DNA from: Chrysochromulina parva
Taxonomy: Eukaryota > Haptophyta > Prymnesiales > Chrysochromulinaceae
Assembly: GCA_002887195.1 (NCBI GenBank)
Contig: PJAB01001501.1
Location: forward strand, 1-14,044
Length of the DNA stretch: 14,044 nt
Direction of reading: 5' to 3'
Position 1 is the first letter of the stretch; the number at the start of each line of letters is the position of its first letter. Position numbers and translations under genes: made by a program. Below are positions 6,956-14,044 of the stretch, one piece after another. Below the pieces are notes generated by a model, which was not told the DNA's origin, made no database searches, and saw only the letters and a program-made list of their open reading frames with translations.

Positions 6956-8005
6956 TCACGCAGCCGGCTGCCGGGGGGCTCCATCCTCGCCATGTCTCCA
7001 CCAAGTGCGGCTCCGACACAACGGATGCCGTTCGGGTGCGTCGGCCTGCCTTCGGAGAGATGGATGACGCCACAGAGGAGCCGTGCACATCGTACGCTTC
7101 CATGGCCACGATTTGGGCTCCTGGTAGATGGCCCCGACCCCGGCTCCCTTGAGCAGCTCGAGCAGCGTGTGGCACGGCAGCCGGCCACCCGAGTGGCACT
7201 CCCACACCAACACATCGATCAGCTGAGCGACGGCCGGAAGAGCTGCGAGCGCCGGCACGAGGGTCTGCTCCGACCCTTCCACATCCAATTTGAGCAGCAG
7301 GAAATCCTGCGGCACGAACGAGCGCTTTATCCAGCGGACCAGGTCAATCACCGGAACCGAGTACAGTCGGCTGCCTTGATGCTGCCTTGATGCTGCCATG
7401 AACGCGCGGGGGGACATTAAACCACCTCTCAGCAGAGCCTCCGATGACCCAGACAGCTCGATGGTGCCATTACGGTCGCCCACAGCGGCAGGTACGAATG
7501 TGTACGAGTTGCGCTCATACAAGGGGCATTTGTGCGCTGCGGAGTCCATCCGTGCCTTTATTGCCTTGTTGCTCAGTCGCCGTACTTGCGAGGCGCTGCG
7601 CTCTAGCGCGTGGAGTTGTGGCCGCGCCGCGGCCAAGATGCAGTCAAATCGAGCGTTGCCGGGCATCGTGCAATTGTAGGCGGCACCGGACCTGTAGAGC
7701 TCCGCGCTTGAGCCAGCCACTGAGTCGATAGGCGGCCTCGGCAGGGGTTGGCCTGCATCAAGTGCATCTGTGCAGTTCTGAGCGTACAAAGCAATGATCG
7801 GCGAGGCCTCAAACCCGAAGACTACCCACGGGGTGTGTGCATGAAAGGAAATCTGCTGCTGCCGCATGTGCTCCTGTGCGAGAGTGCGGTTCTCCGGTCC
7901 CGGCAGCGCGTCATGAAGTTGGATGGTGTTGCACCAATTCACGCCGGCGTCGATGTACACGTTACGTGGCGAAGAGCACCTACTAGGTGGATGGAGGGCG
8001 CGCAC
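6956..8005 (-). CDS. FkbM-type SAM-dependent methyltransferase (5' end incomplete)
   Basis: FkbM-family enzymes transfer a methyl group from S-adenosylmethionine, often to a sugar hydroxyl; in algae they are frequently predicted in the secretory pathway. Counted from the GTG at 8005: motif I NVYIDAGVNWCNT (15-27), the acidic loop VVFGFEASP (61-69), VPAAVGDRNGTIEL (171-184), VPVIDLVRWI (217-226), the hallmark LLLKLDVEGSEQTLV (236-250) and VLVWECH (265-271). Relative to ordinary FkbM domains there is an insertion at about 75-165, rich in Cys, Ala and Arg with two NCT sequons, which would suit a luminal protein. No in-frame ATG lies between the TGA just upstream of 8005 and motif I. The first internal ATG (residue 47) would remove the SAM-binding motif, so the true start must be upstream across an intron (next feature). 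Substrate is unknown. It is divergent from DAW1. Confidence 0.75.
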   Translation of the reverse strand: MRALHPPSRCSSPRNVYIDAGVNWCNTIQLHDALPGPENRTLAQEHMRQQQISFHAHTPWVVFGFEASPIIALYAQNCTDALDAGQPLPRPPIDSVAGSSAELYRSGAAYNCTMPGNARFDCILAAARPQLHALERSASQVRRLSNKAIKARMDSAAHKCPLYERNSYTFVPAAVGDRNGTIELSGSSEALLRGGLMSPRAFMAASRQHQGSRLYSVPVIDLVRWIKRSFVPQDFLLLKLDVEGSEQTLVPALAALPAVAQLIDVLVWECHSGGRLPCHTLLELLKGAGVGAIYQEPKSWPWKRTMCTAPLWRHPSLRRQADAPERHPLCRSRTWWRHGEDGAPRQPAA

Positions 8006-8108
8006 TCAGCTCTGGGCAAAACTACCTTAAAGGTGGCAAATAGATTGGCAAGTAGCATGGCATGTAGCCAACGAGGCGGCGCGTTGACGAGGCGGTGGCG
8101 CACCGCAT
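7983..8108 (-). other. Possible first exon and short intron of the FkbM gene
   Basis: On the minus strand an ATG at 8108 opens a frame of 27 codons plus 2 bases, up to AAG|GTAGTT (exon end 8026, donor at 8025). Acceptors CCTAG (ending at 7983) or TAG (ending at 7980) give a 43- or 46-base intron. Either restores the frame into RCSSPRNVYIDAG, the start of the methyltransferase core. The encoded N-terminus is basic, then hydrophobic but Pro-containing (about LVGYMPCYLPIYLPPL), possibly a weak signal anchor. The model rests on frame consistency and splice consensus only, and the intron would be very short. Confidence 0.35.
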
Positions 8109-8291
8109 TAATACTTGGGAGTTCGCGGGCAGCCGGACACTGCATGCAATTTTCCTCTCAATCACATCGTCTGCAACAAATTCTGGAACCGCGGGTGCAC
8201 ACAATTCGATGCGCGAGCGCTGCCGAGAGCGCTCGACGCGACGCGGATTCCCGCCGAAAGAGACACGACGAAAGACTTCCGCGGAGGCCGA

Positions 8292-9545
8292 ATGAAGCTC
8301 AAGCGCTTTCTGCTGCGCTACTTCCCGCCGGGCATCATCCTCGAGTACCAACGGGGCGAGGAGCTGCTGCAGAAGAACGTCGACCTGCTAGACCTCACGC
8401 CGGGGACTGACGTTGAGGACCTCATCGACCGTATCGTGCGGGATGAGGAGCTCATCTCCGAGAATCGTAAGCCGCAGCTGCGCAAGCTCATCTTCAAGCT
8501 CATCGAGAAGCTGGACACCGAGGAATTGCCGCAAAACTTCTATCTCTTCAAGATCCTGCGCGCGCACATCTTGCCGCTCACGAACTGCGCGTTCAACAAG
8601 TCGGGCGATCGCTTCATCACTGGCAGCTACGACCGCACCTGCAAGGTGTGGAACACGCTCACGGGCGAGGAGCTGCTCACGCTCGAGGGCCACAAAAACG
8701 TGGTGTACGCCATTGCCTTCAACAACCCGTGGGGCGACAAGATCGTGACGGGCTCGTTCGACAAGACAGCCAAGATATGGAATTCGGAGACTGGCGAGTT
8801 GCTGCAAACGCTGCGCGGGCATTCGACCGAGATCGTGTGCCTGAGCTTCGACCCGTCGGGCGACATCGTGGCGACGGGCTCGATGGACTCGACCGCCAAG
8901 CTTTGGAGCGTCGCCACCGGCGAGGAGCTCTACACCCTTATGGGTCACACGGCGGAGATAGTGTCGCTCAACTTCTCGTCCGACGGCACGCTGATGCTCA
9001 CCGGCTCCTTTGACCACACCACGAAGGTTTGGGACGTGGCCACCGGCCAGTGCCTGCACACGCTCGCGGGCCACCGGGGCGAGATTTCGTCCACTCAGTT
9101 CAACTACACGGGCGACCTCGCGATCTCGGGCAGCATCGACCGAACGTGCAAAATCTGGAATGTGAAGACGGGGCAGTGCATCAACACGCTGCGCGGCCAC
9201 AATGACGAGATCCTCGACGTGGCCTTCTCGACGAGCGGCGACAAGCTCGTGACAGCCTCCGCCGACGGCACCGCTCGAGTGTATAGCACGCTGCAGGGTG
9301 CATGCCAGGCCATCTGCATTGGCCATGAAGGAGAAATCTCGAAGGTGAGCTTCAACCCGCAGGGCAACAAGATCATCACCGCGAGCTCCGACCGCACGTG
9401 CCGCATATGGGACGTCGAGACGGGCGACTGCAAGCAGGTGCTCGAGGGGCACACGGATGAGATCTTCTCGGCCGCTTTCAACTATGAGGGCGATACCATC
9501 ATCACCGGCTCCAAGGACAACACGTGCCGCATCTGGAAATGCTGA
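8292..9545 (+). CDS. DAW1: Dynein assembly factor with WD repeats 1 (DAW1 / ODA16 / WDR69)
   Basis: DAW1 (ODA16 in Chlamydomonas) is a cargo adaptor that helps carry outer dynein arms into cilia through the IFT-B protein IFT46. This copy is 417 aa, nearly the length of the animal protein, and matches from the first residue: [19 protein letters not shown] (1-19), IDLLDL-like [15 protein letters not shown] (30-44), an N-terminal helical domain to about 85, then [16 protein letters not shown] (83-98). Eight WD40 repeats follow, at about 90-120, 133-163, 176-205, 218-247, 260-289, 302-331, 344-373 and 386-415. They carry regular GH...D...W or equivalent cores and end in [13 protein letters not shown]. 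The ATG at 8292 is the first in frame; an upstream extension opens at a TTG. The gene is uninterrupted. Its presence implies the organism builds motile flagella with outer dynein arms. The region between it and the FkbM gene (8006-8291) should hold both promoters. Confidence 0.95.
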   Translation: MKLKRFLLRYFPPGIILEYQRGEELLQKNVDLLDLTPGTDVEDLIDRIVRDEELISENRKPQLRKLIFKLIEKLDTEELPQNFYLFKILRAHILPLTNCAFNKSGDRFITGSYDRTCKVWNTLTGEELLTLEGHKNVVYAIAFNNPWGDKIVTGSFDKTAKIWNSETGELLQTLRGHSTEIVCLSFDPSGDIVATGSMDSTAKLWSVATGEELYTLMGHTAEIVSLNFSSDGTLMLTGSFDHTTKVWDVATGQCLHTLAGHRGEISSTQFNYTGDLAISGSIDRTCKIWNVKTGQCINTLRGHNDEILDVAFSTSGDKLVTASADGTARVYSTLQGACQAICIGHEGEISKVSFNPQGNKIITASSDRTCRIWDVETGDCKQVLEGHTDEIFSAAFNYEGDTIITGSKDNTCRIWKC

Positions 9546-9734
9546 CACACACGAGAGGAGTCGCCCAGTGCAAGCAGCGCCCGCCGAGCGTGCGTGCTCG
9601 GGGCACGGCGAGACGGCGTGGGTGTCGACGTAATCTGCTCCCTCGACTCTCGTGCGGCGAGCCGACGACGCAGAGAGACACCGCACGACAGACTTACACG
9701 TCCTACGCACCTGTATTCCCCGAAAAGGGAAAAG

Positions 9735-9760
9735 TGAGCCGAGCGAGCTAGCTCGGCTCA
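9735..9760. repeat. Perfect 10-bp inverted repeat with 6-base loop
   Basis: TGAGCCGAGC (9735-9744) and GCTCGGCTCA (9751-9760) are exact reverse complements around GAGCTA. It is about 190 bases past the DAW1 stop, preceded by an A-rich tract (GAAAAGGGAAAAG). It could be a 3' UTR structure. It does not match the histone 3' stem-loop consensus. Confidence 0.55.
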
Positions 9761-9995
9761 AGAGTGTGACGTTGACCCAAGTGCTCAATGGAATACATGT
9801 TGCATGCTTGTGCGCGCGCAGTGGCGGGTGGTATGAAAAAAGAAAGTGAACACCGAAGTACATATTTAAGGTCACTGGTCTTCAACAAGACGGTCGGGGA
9901 CGACACCCGCGGCAAGACCGCACGACAACGTCAACGACACCACGCACATCGAAGCACGAATCCGCAGGGTCATTCACGCAATTTCGGTTTGTGAA

Positions 9996-10040
9996 TGAAC
10001 TGAACTGAACTGTGAAATGGCCTGAATTGTATTGTATTGT
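9996..10040. repeat. Two pentanucleotide tandem repeats
   Basis: Three units of TGAAC (9996-10010) are followed about 15 bases later by three units of ATTGT (10026-10040). Both have a 5-base period in otherwise non-repetitive intergenic DNA. They are probably slippage products; no function is implied. Confidence 0.5.
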
Positions 10041-10130
10041 CTTCACAGCTGTGCTGCTTACGTGTTGTGTGTATTAACATGAAATGAAGAGAGGCCGTTC
10101 AGGTTTGTGTGTCTGAAGAAAGTTGGTTGG

Positions 10131-11192
10131 ATGGTGCTCCTTGAGGCGACGCAGACATCCGCGAGAGCGCGTCGAACCGACCGAACCGCCATCGGCTTGG
10201 AGGACCACGACTACCTCTACGCAATCAGGTTCACCGCAAGCATACCGTGCGCTTTACGCGCGGCACGCAATTATTCGATGCAGCTGCGGCCGGCCCCATC
10301 GGTGTCAGTGGGCCCGCCCGTGGTTGCTGAGCACGAGCAACTGCGCTCGGAGGTCAGCGATCTGGTGTTCAATGTGCTCAACTCGGCGAATGCCAGCAGT
10401 AGCAGTAGCAGCCCTCGCCACAAGATGTCGCCACGGCGGACGCACTTTGTCCACACGATGCTGCCGCCACGGCCCGCTTTGCCACGCGTTGGCACGGCCG
10501 ATGCCAAGGGCGGCTCACGACCATGGGTGCCCACGGACGCAGCCAATCGTGCGGTTGATGCCGTTCCCGTTCCCACCAACACCGCCAATTGTGTCGACGT
10601 CATCACGCCAACGCCGAGTGCCGTCGCCAATGAGGGCTGGGCAAACACAGCCCTCATCCACAGCCCCCGTAGCACGCATTGCTCGCGGCATCGGCTGGCG
10701 AGGCGGCCGCCACCGCCACAGCGCAGCATGGACGGCGTGCTAGCCATGCTACCAGCCGACGCCCCGGCCCATCTCCTCGTCGAGCTCGCCTCCAACCTCA
10801 CCCGCGCCACCACTTCCGTCGGTGGCGAGGAGGCTTTGATGGGCATCCATCAGGGCATCCAGGCGGCCTACCGTCCTGCAGCGCTCGAGGAGGAGGGTGT
10901 GGGTGACGAACCTGACGAACCCCACGGCAGCACTCCTCGCGAGTCCGTCGGCGCACTCGCGGCGCCCGCGTGCGCGGCGACTTTGAGTAGCGACGGCGAA
11001 GCCTCGCCGACCGCCTTCGCCGCCTGGTTGACACAGCTGCAGTCGCGGGACACGAGTCTTGTCGGGGCAGTCCGTGAACGCAAGGAAGGAGAGTTGAGAG
11101 GACGCGAGGGCTCGGTCAACTTTACGCCCGGGCCGATCTCGCGATGGGGCGACTTTGAGATTGTGAATGGGGAGGTTCAGTATACAATCTAG
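10131..11192 (+). CDS. Unrecognised protein, 353 aa
   Basis: I do not recognise this protein. The open frame begins at a GTG (10107); the first ATG is 10131 (353 aa) and the next plausible one is 10278 (304 aa, starting MQLRPAPSVSV). Neither has a strong start context. Content: an Arg-rich N-terminus (20-50), a short helix-like segment near residues 67-83 (VVAEHEQLRSEVSDLVFNVL), a Ser run (SSSSSS), and a low-complexity Pro/Thr/Ala middle. A more ordered block, MDGVLAMLPADAPAHLLVEL to about GIHQGIQAAY, follows, then an acidic linker. The final 20 residues end in ISRWGDFEIVNGEVQYTI, the most protein-like part. No signal peptide, membrane segment or enzyme motif is seen. Length, ordered C-terminus and GC-rich codon use suggest a real gene, but it could be one exon of a larger one. 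Confidence 0.5.
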   Translation: MVLLEATQTSARARRTDRTAIGLEDHDYLYAIRFTASIPCALRAARNYSMQLRPAPSVSVGPPVVAEHEQLRSEVSDLVFNVLNSANASSSSSSPRHKMSPRRTHFVHTMLPPRPALPRVGTADAKGGSRPWVPTDAANRAVDAVPVPTNTANCVDVITPTPSAVANEGWANTALIHSPRSTHCSRHRLARRPPPPQRSMDGVLAMLPADAPAHLLVELASNLTRATTSVGGEEALMGIHQGIQAAYRPAALEEEGVGDEPDEPHGSTPRESVGALAAPACAATLSSDGEASPTAFAAWLTQLQSRDTSLVGAVRERKEGELRGREGSVNFTPGPISRWGDFEIVNGEVQYTI

Positions 11193-11820
11193 ATTGGTGC
11201 GTTTTCAATCGTGCCGTGCAGCAGGACGGTATCTAATTTAGTCGTCTAGAGGTAGCGGCGCGCAGTCCGGAGTGCGCCGGACGTTCAGTGACGCGGCTCG
11301 CGATCTTGTCGCGGCACGCGCACAGGCGAGGGGCGTCAGCGGGTCGACGTTAAGGTCGACGACGACGTGGCTGCTTGACCGGCGCGAGATTTTGACCTAG
11401 CAAGGGGGAGGGTTTCACTACTCAGGTAGTTACCCTATGGTGTTTCAACACTGTGGGGCGCGAGATTTTGACCTAGGGGGAGGGTTTCACTACTCAGGTA
11501 GTTACCCTATTAGGCGTGTTTCAACACAGTGTTGACGTGTGCTCCTCGTACCTCGAAACGAAACAACAAGCGTACAAGCTTCAACGTTCAAGCTCTAGAA
11601 GTTTACGACCACACTCTTTTTTCGCGTCGGCACGCGACCGGACCGGGTAGGTATTGCGCCGCCTTGAGGCACACACGTCACGGTCTCCAGTGACCGCGTC
11701 GCGCGTTTCGCGGATTGCGGGCATCTTACCGGTACACCCTGGGGTCCGACTCGCTCCCGAGTAAATGCGTAGTACCCCCCTCTCCCCCCCATTGGAGCGT
11801 GGACCACTGTCCCTGGTGAT
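11193..11820. other. Gene-free region holding a duplicated hairpin unit
   Basis: No supported gene in these 628 bases, which lie between the 3' ends of the orphan gene and the ankyrin gene. They hold a small hairpin with GTCCGG (11265-11270) and CCGGAC (11277-11282) around a 6-base loop, and the tandem unit at 11381-11535 described separately. The open frame on the minus strand at 11807-11595 begins with GTG and encodes nothing recognisable. Confidence 0.55.
11381..11535. repeat. Tandem duplication of a ~76-base unit with internal hairpin
   Basis: Two copies, 11381-11456 and 11457 to about 11531, share GGCGCGAGATTTTGACCTAG, a G-run, GGGTTTCACTACTCAGGT, AGTTACCCTAT and GTGTTTCAACAC. Each copy folds into the same interrupted hairpin: AGGGT-TTC-ACTAC-TCAG-GTAGT-T-ACCCT (11409-11436 and 11481-11508). 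Copies differ by a CAAG insertion in the first copy and in the spacer before GTGTTTCAACAC. Copy 2 ends in a 15-base perfect palindrome, TCAACACAGTGTTGA (11521-11535). It could be a small structured RNA, a protein-binding array, or the remnant of a miniature mobile element. There is no terminal inverted repeat or clear target-site duplication around the pair. Confidence 0.75.
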
Positions 11821-12436
11821 CTACTTCACCTCGTGAACACCATATCGATCGATAACAACAGTAGTGCGACCATTTTCGACCACCTCAACCACGTCGTGAG
11901 CACTGTCGTCATCGCTGTCATCGAAGAGCTGCTCCTCGTGTGTTGTCGGGTGATGTCGCCTATATCCGTGGTTCAGCGCTGCATTCGAGGGCTCCTCCCG
12001 CCTCAAAGGTAGCGGGTTCAGCGCAGACGGGTCGTTGATCCGGCGCGAAGCAGCGCACGAAGGGCAGCGCAGGTCCTGTGTGGGGCACGCGCGTGAGCCA
12101 CAGCAGAGGCATTGCGTCAAGTAGCCCTCCGAGCGAGTTGCATGGGCGAGCTGCTTGCGCCGGTTGAGTGCCTTCGCCATGGTGGCCTCATCATCCGAGG
12201 CGCCCTCGTTGTCGCCGCCGATGGCCGCCGCACCGCCGTCGGCATCGACGTCATCGCCCATGCAAGCCCCCTCCGGGATACCGACGCCGCCGCCACCTCC
12301 GCCTCCGCTGCCACCGCCGCCGCCCCCCCGTTTGTTCTTCTTTCCACCACGCCTGCTCTTCTTGGCCCCTCCGCCATTGCCGCCGCCGCCACCCTCGCCG
12401 CCGCCGCTGCCCTCACCTGCACCCTCGCTGATCCCG

Positions 12437-12474
<38 letters not shown>

Positions 12475-13590
12475 CGTCACGACGCCCATCTCGCTCAGCA
12501 GCCGCGCAGCGAGAGCGCTCTTCCCGCCCTGCTCGCGCGTCGAGTCCACAGCGCTCGGCACAGCGCTCGTCGCCACGATGGCCCCAGCACTCAGCGCCGC
12601 CTCTGCAAAGACCTGCTTGCCCTTCTTCTTGCCTCCCCCTCCGCCACCGCCGCCGCCGCCGCCGCGGCCGCCGCCGCCGCCGCCCTTGCTCGCTTGTTCC
12701 TCGACAGCAAGCTCCGCGAGCAGCGCCTCGGCCGCCGCGTTCGCCTTTGCCTCCTTGTCCTTGAGCATCGCTGCCAGCTTGCGCTCGTGCTCGGCTTTCT
12801 CGGTGGCATCGAACTCGCGCAGCACCAGCTCGCATGCCTTGGCCTTGAGAGTGACGGCCTCCATGAGCGGCGTGCGCCCGTCGCGCTTGAGCGTCCGATT
12901 CGCGCCGGCCATGCACAGCGCACGCACCGAGCCCTCGCGCTTACTCTCCACAGCAAAGTGCAGCGGGGTCGCCCCGTTGGGCTGCTGCGCATTGATGTTC
13001 GCCTTCGCACGCACCAGCAGCTTGATCACCTTGGCGCAATCAGCCCATGCGGCCGCATGCAACGACGTGCTGCCCCAATCGCTCTGCGCGCTAATGTCCG
13101 CCTTGCTCTGCAGCAGGAACGAGCAGCAGTCGGCGTGCCCGTTGGCCGCTGCGAACGCCAACGCCGTGTTGCCATTCTCTCCGCGCGTGTCCGGGTTGGC
13201 CTTCTTGGCGATGAGGGAGGTCAACGTCGCCAAGTCGCCGCGCTCCGCCGCCTCGCACAGTTCGGGCATCGGCTTGAAGTAGCAGCCCTCGCCCGACTCG
13301 ATCATCTGAACCTTGCGCTGCATATCGCGTTCCATCTTATCGACGGCCGCCTCGAGGTCACTCGCCGTACTCTGCTCCTTTGTAAGTGCCAGGTGGCTGA
13401 GAATTTCCTCGCGGGACACTGCCTTACCTCGCCTCACGCGCTCGATGAAACCGAGCTCCTCGACGCCCTGCGCACTCGTGGTTGGCGGCATCGCGACCCC
13501 ACAGCGGTGTGGCACCACGGTGTAGAGGTGGTGTCTTGGGTGTCGAATTCTAAACATAGGCTGTGAACGATGGCCTGGTTGAGCATACAT
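11821..13590 (-). CDS. Ankyrin-repeat protein with poly-Gly tracts and C-terminal Cys cluster
   Basis: A 589-aa protein from the ATG at 13590; ATG 13557 or 13491 (MPPTTSAQGVEELGF) are alternative starts, and residues 1-33 look less protein-like. An N-terminal helical region (43-100) precedes about four to five ankyrin repeats (107-262; NGNTALAFAAANGHADCCSF, GSTSLHAAAWADC, GATPLHFAVESKREGSV, GRTPLMEAVTL), so it likely binds a protein partner. A charged coiled-coil-like helix follows (263-301). Poly-Gly tracts (303-320, 373-386, 399-407, 422-435) are broken by basic patches such as KKKGK and KKSRRGGKKNKR that could act as nuclear or RNA-binding signals. The C-terminus has a Cys cluster, C494, C496, C497, C502, C509 and C512, arranged like a small zinc finger, then an acidic stretch (DDSDDDS). 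No family name can be given. It is divergent from the right-edge gene. Confidence 0.75.
12433..12474. repeat. Trinucleotide (GCC)n tract encoding 14 glycines
   Basis: Fourteen minus-strand glycine codons, nearly all GGC, in the ankyrin gene. A related tract lies at about 12638-12685. Such tracts slip readily and may vary in length between alleles, so the exact number here may also reflect assembly error. Confidence 0.8.
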
Positions 13591-13642
13591 GCTGGAGGAG
13601 CGCCTATTCGAATGACCTTATGCAAAGATTCCAACCGTTCGG

Positions 13643-13655
13643 TTTTTATAAAAAA
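13643..13655. promoter_or_regulatory. Symmetric TATA-like element between divergent genes
   Basis: TTTTTATAAAAAA reads as a TATA-like box on both strands. It lies 53 bases before the ankyrin ATG (13590) and 73 before the ATG at 13728. It is one of the few AT-rich spots in a GC-rich region and fits a shared or bidirectional core promoter. The motif AAAAGCGAG follows three times (13652-13660, 13682-13690, 13704-13712). Confidence 0.45.
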
Positions 13656-13727
13656 GCGAGTAACGCGTGGCCGTGTCAGGAAAAAGCGAGCGAGACGAGC
13701 TGAAAAGCGAGCGTACCCTCTCGTCGG

Positions 13728-14044
13728 ATGCCGCTGCCCCCAAGCTGCCCCGGCGGGAGCTTTTATCCTGTGACGCTCACCACTCAAACCTGGGCGAATG
13801 AGATCAGCGTCAAGATCGATGGCGTTGCAATCACCTCGGGAACGCTGGCCGACTACCATATGTACACGTACTCGCGCTGCCTCACCCCTGGATCGCACAC
13901 ACTCGTCCTTGTAGACTCTGTGGGGGACGGCTGGCACGGAGGGTACGTGACGATCAACGGCGTCAACTACGGCGCGACCTTCACCGCTGGGTACTCGCAG
14001 ACGCACACGTTCTATGTCGGCCCATCGCCACCGCCGCCATCGCC
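13728..14044 (+). CDS. N-terminal part of a secreted/surface repeat protein (runs off right edge)
   Basis: From the ATG at 13728 the frame is open to the end of the window (105 codons), with a TGA upstream at 13701-13703. After SCPGGSFYPVTLTTQTWANE (6-25) comes ISVKIDGVAI, a Tyr-rich segment ending in RCL, then HTLVLVDSVGDGW, HGGYVTINGV and a Pro/Ser linker (GPSPPPPS) at the edge. The pattern W-x-E-I, one Cys, D-x-x-G-D-G-W and a Pro/Ser linker recalls a repeat found in many secreted algal proteins. The D-x-x-G-D-G loop could bind calcium. No signal peptide is visible after 13728, so either the true first exon lies upstream or this ATG is internal. The Pro-rich linker recalls the left-edge membrane protein, and the two may be of related type. 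Confidence 0.6.
   Translation, partial: MPLPPSCPGGSFYPVTLTTQTWANEISVKIDGVAITSGTLADYHMYTYSRCLTPGSHTLVLVDSVGDGWHGGYVTINGVNYGATFTAGYSQTHTFYVGPSPPPPS

Larger units (their letters stand above)
9546..10130. other. Gene-free stretch after DAW1, with stem-loop and short tandem repeats
   Basis: No supported gene. It holds the DAW1 3' UTR and presumably the promoter of the next gene. Visible: a perfect 10-base-pair stem-loop (9735-9760), an AT-rich TATTTAAG at 9863-9870 that could act as a TATA-like element about 260 bases before the next ATG, and two pentanucleotide repeats at 9996-10040. A 68-codon open frame from the ATG at 9788 has no recognisable content. Confidence 0.5.

Noticed and set aside
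8388..9875. 495-codon open frame on the minus strand across DAW1
   Set aside because: It mirrors the WD40 gene on the other strand and has Arg/Val/Ala-rich content with no recognisable fold. High GC at third positions keeps antisense frames open.
9788..9994. 68-codon ATG-started open frame after DAW1
   Set aside because: No recognisable content, no supporting context, and it is short enough to arise by chance.
11595..11807. 70-codon open frame on the minus strand between the orphan and ankyrin genes
   Set aside because: Starts with GTG, has no motif and lies in likely 3' UTR sequence.
12112..13566. 484-codon and 375-codon plus-strand frames (one Pro-rich) opposite the ankyrin gene
   Set aside because: Their poly-Ala and poly-Pro runs are the complement of poly-Gly codons; the minus frame has clear ankyrin repeats.
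1..14044. A coherent new multi-gene system such as a defence island, biosynthetic cluster or mobile element
   Set aside because: The recognised genes belong to unrelated housekeeping processes in different compartments, and no transposase, integrase, reverse transcriptase or clustered biosynthetic enzymes are visible.

Overview
The window looks like nuclear DNA of a unicellular, flagellated, photosynthetic eukaryote: GC-rich, gene-dense and intron-poor. Three things point to an alga with a secondary plastid of red origin, most likely a haptophyte. (1) A plastid CSP41-type protein starts with a short hydrophobic stretch, then an Ala-Phe junction and an Arg/Ser/Ala-rich segment, which fits a bipartite targeting peptide. 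(2) A close relative of the ciliary dynein assembly factor DAW1/ODA16 implies motile flagella. (3) Both edges carry cell-surface-type proteins with Ser/Pro-rich linkers. Calling it a haptophyte is inference; pelagophytes and other red-lineage flagellates are not excluded.

Layout. 2-874 (+): C-terminal part of a single-pass membrane protein that runs off the left edge. 1149-2252 (+): plastid CSP41b-like RNA-binding SDR protein. 2253-2968: gene-free, with small repeats and a GC-rich palindrome. 4408-2969 (-): U1 snRNP 70K. 4803-5666 (+): TIM21-like mitochondrial import protein, divergent from U1-70K across a 394-base spacer. 5846-6646 (+): TMEM53/DUF829 hydrolase-like protein. 8005-6956 (-): FkbM-type methyltransferase whose 5' end probably lies beyond a short intron. 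8292-9545 (+): DAW1, eight WD40 repeats. 10131-11192 (+): unrecognised protein. 11193-11820: gene-free, with a duplicated hairpin unit. 13590-11821 (-): ankyrin protein with poly-Gly tracts and a C-terminal Cys cluster. 13728 to the right edge (+): start of a secreted or surface-type repeat protein.

How the genes relate. They do not form one pathway. They are housekeeping or organelle genes (plastid RNA metabolism, splicing, mitochondrial import, cilium assembly) mixed with surface proteins and orphans. Three pairs are divergent and probably share promoters: U1-70K/TIM21, FkbM/DAW1 and ankyrin/right-edge gene. I found no CRISPR array, transposase, rRNA, convincing tRNA or coherent new multi-gene system. 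The most interesting leads are the duplicated hairpin unit at 11381-11535, the edge protein with a DxxGDGW-type repeat, the ankyrin/poly-Gly/Cys-cluster protein, the orphan at 10131 and the U1-70K tail that has RD/RE/GGY in place of RS.

Starts were placed at the first in-frame ATG that fits the family. Longer open frames that begin at GTG or TTG were not used as starts, except for the FkbM gene, where no ATG precedes the core domain.
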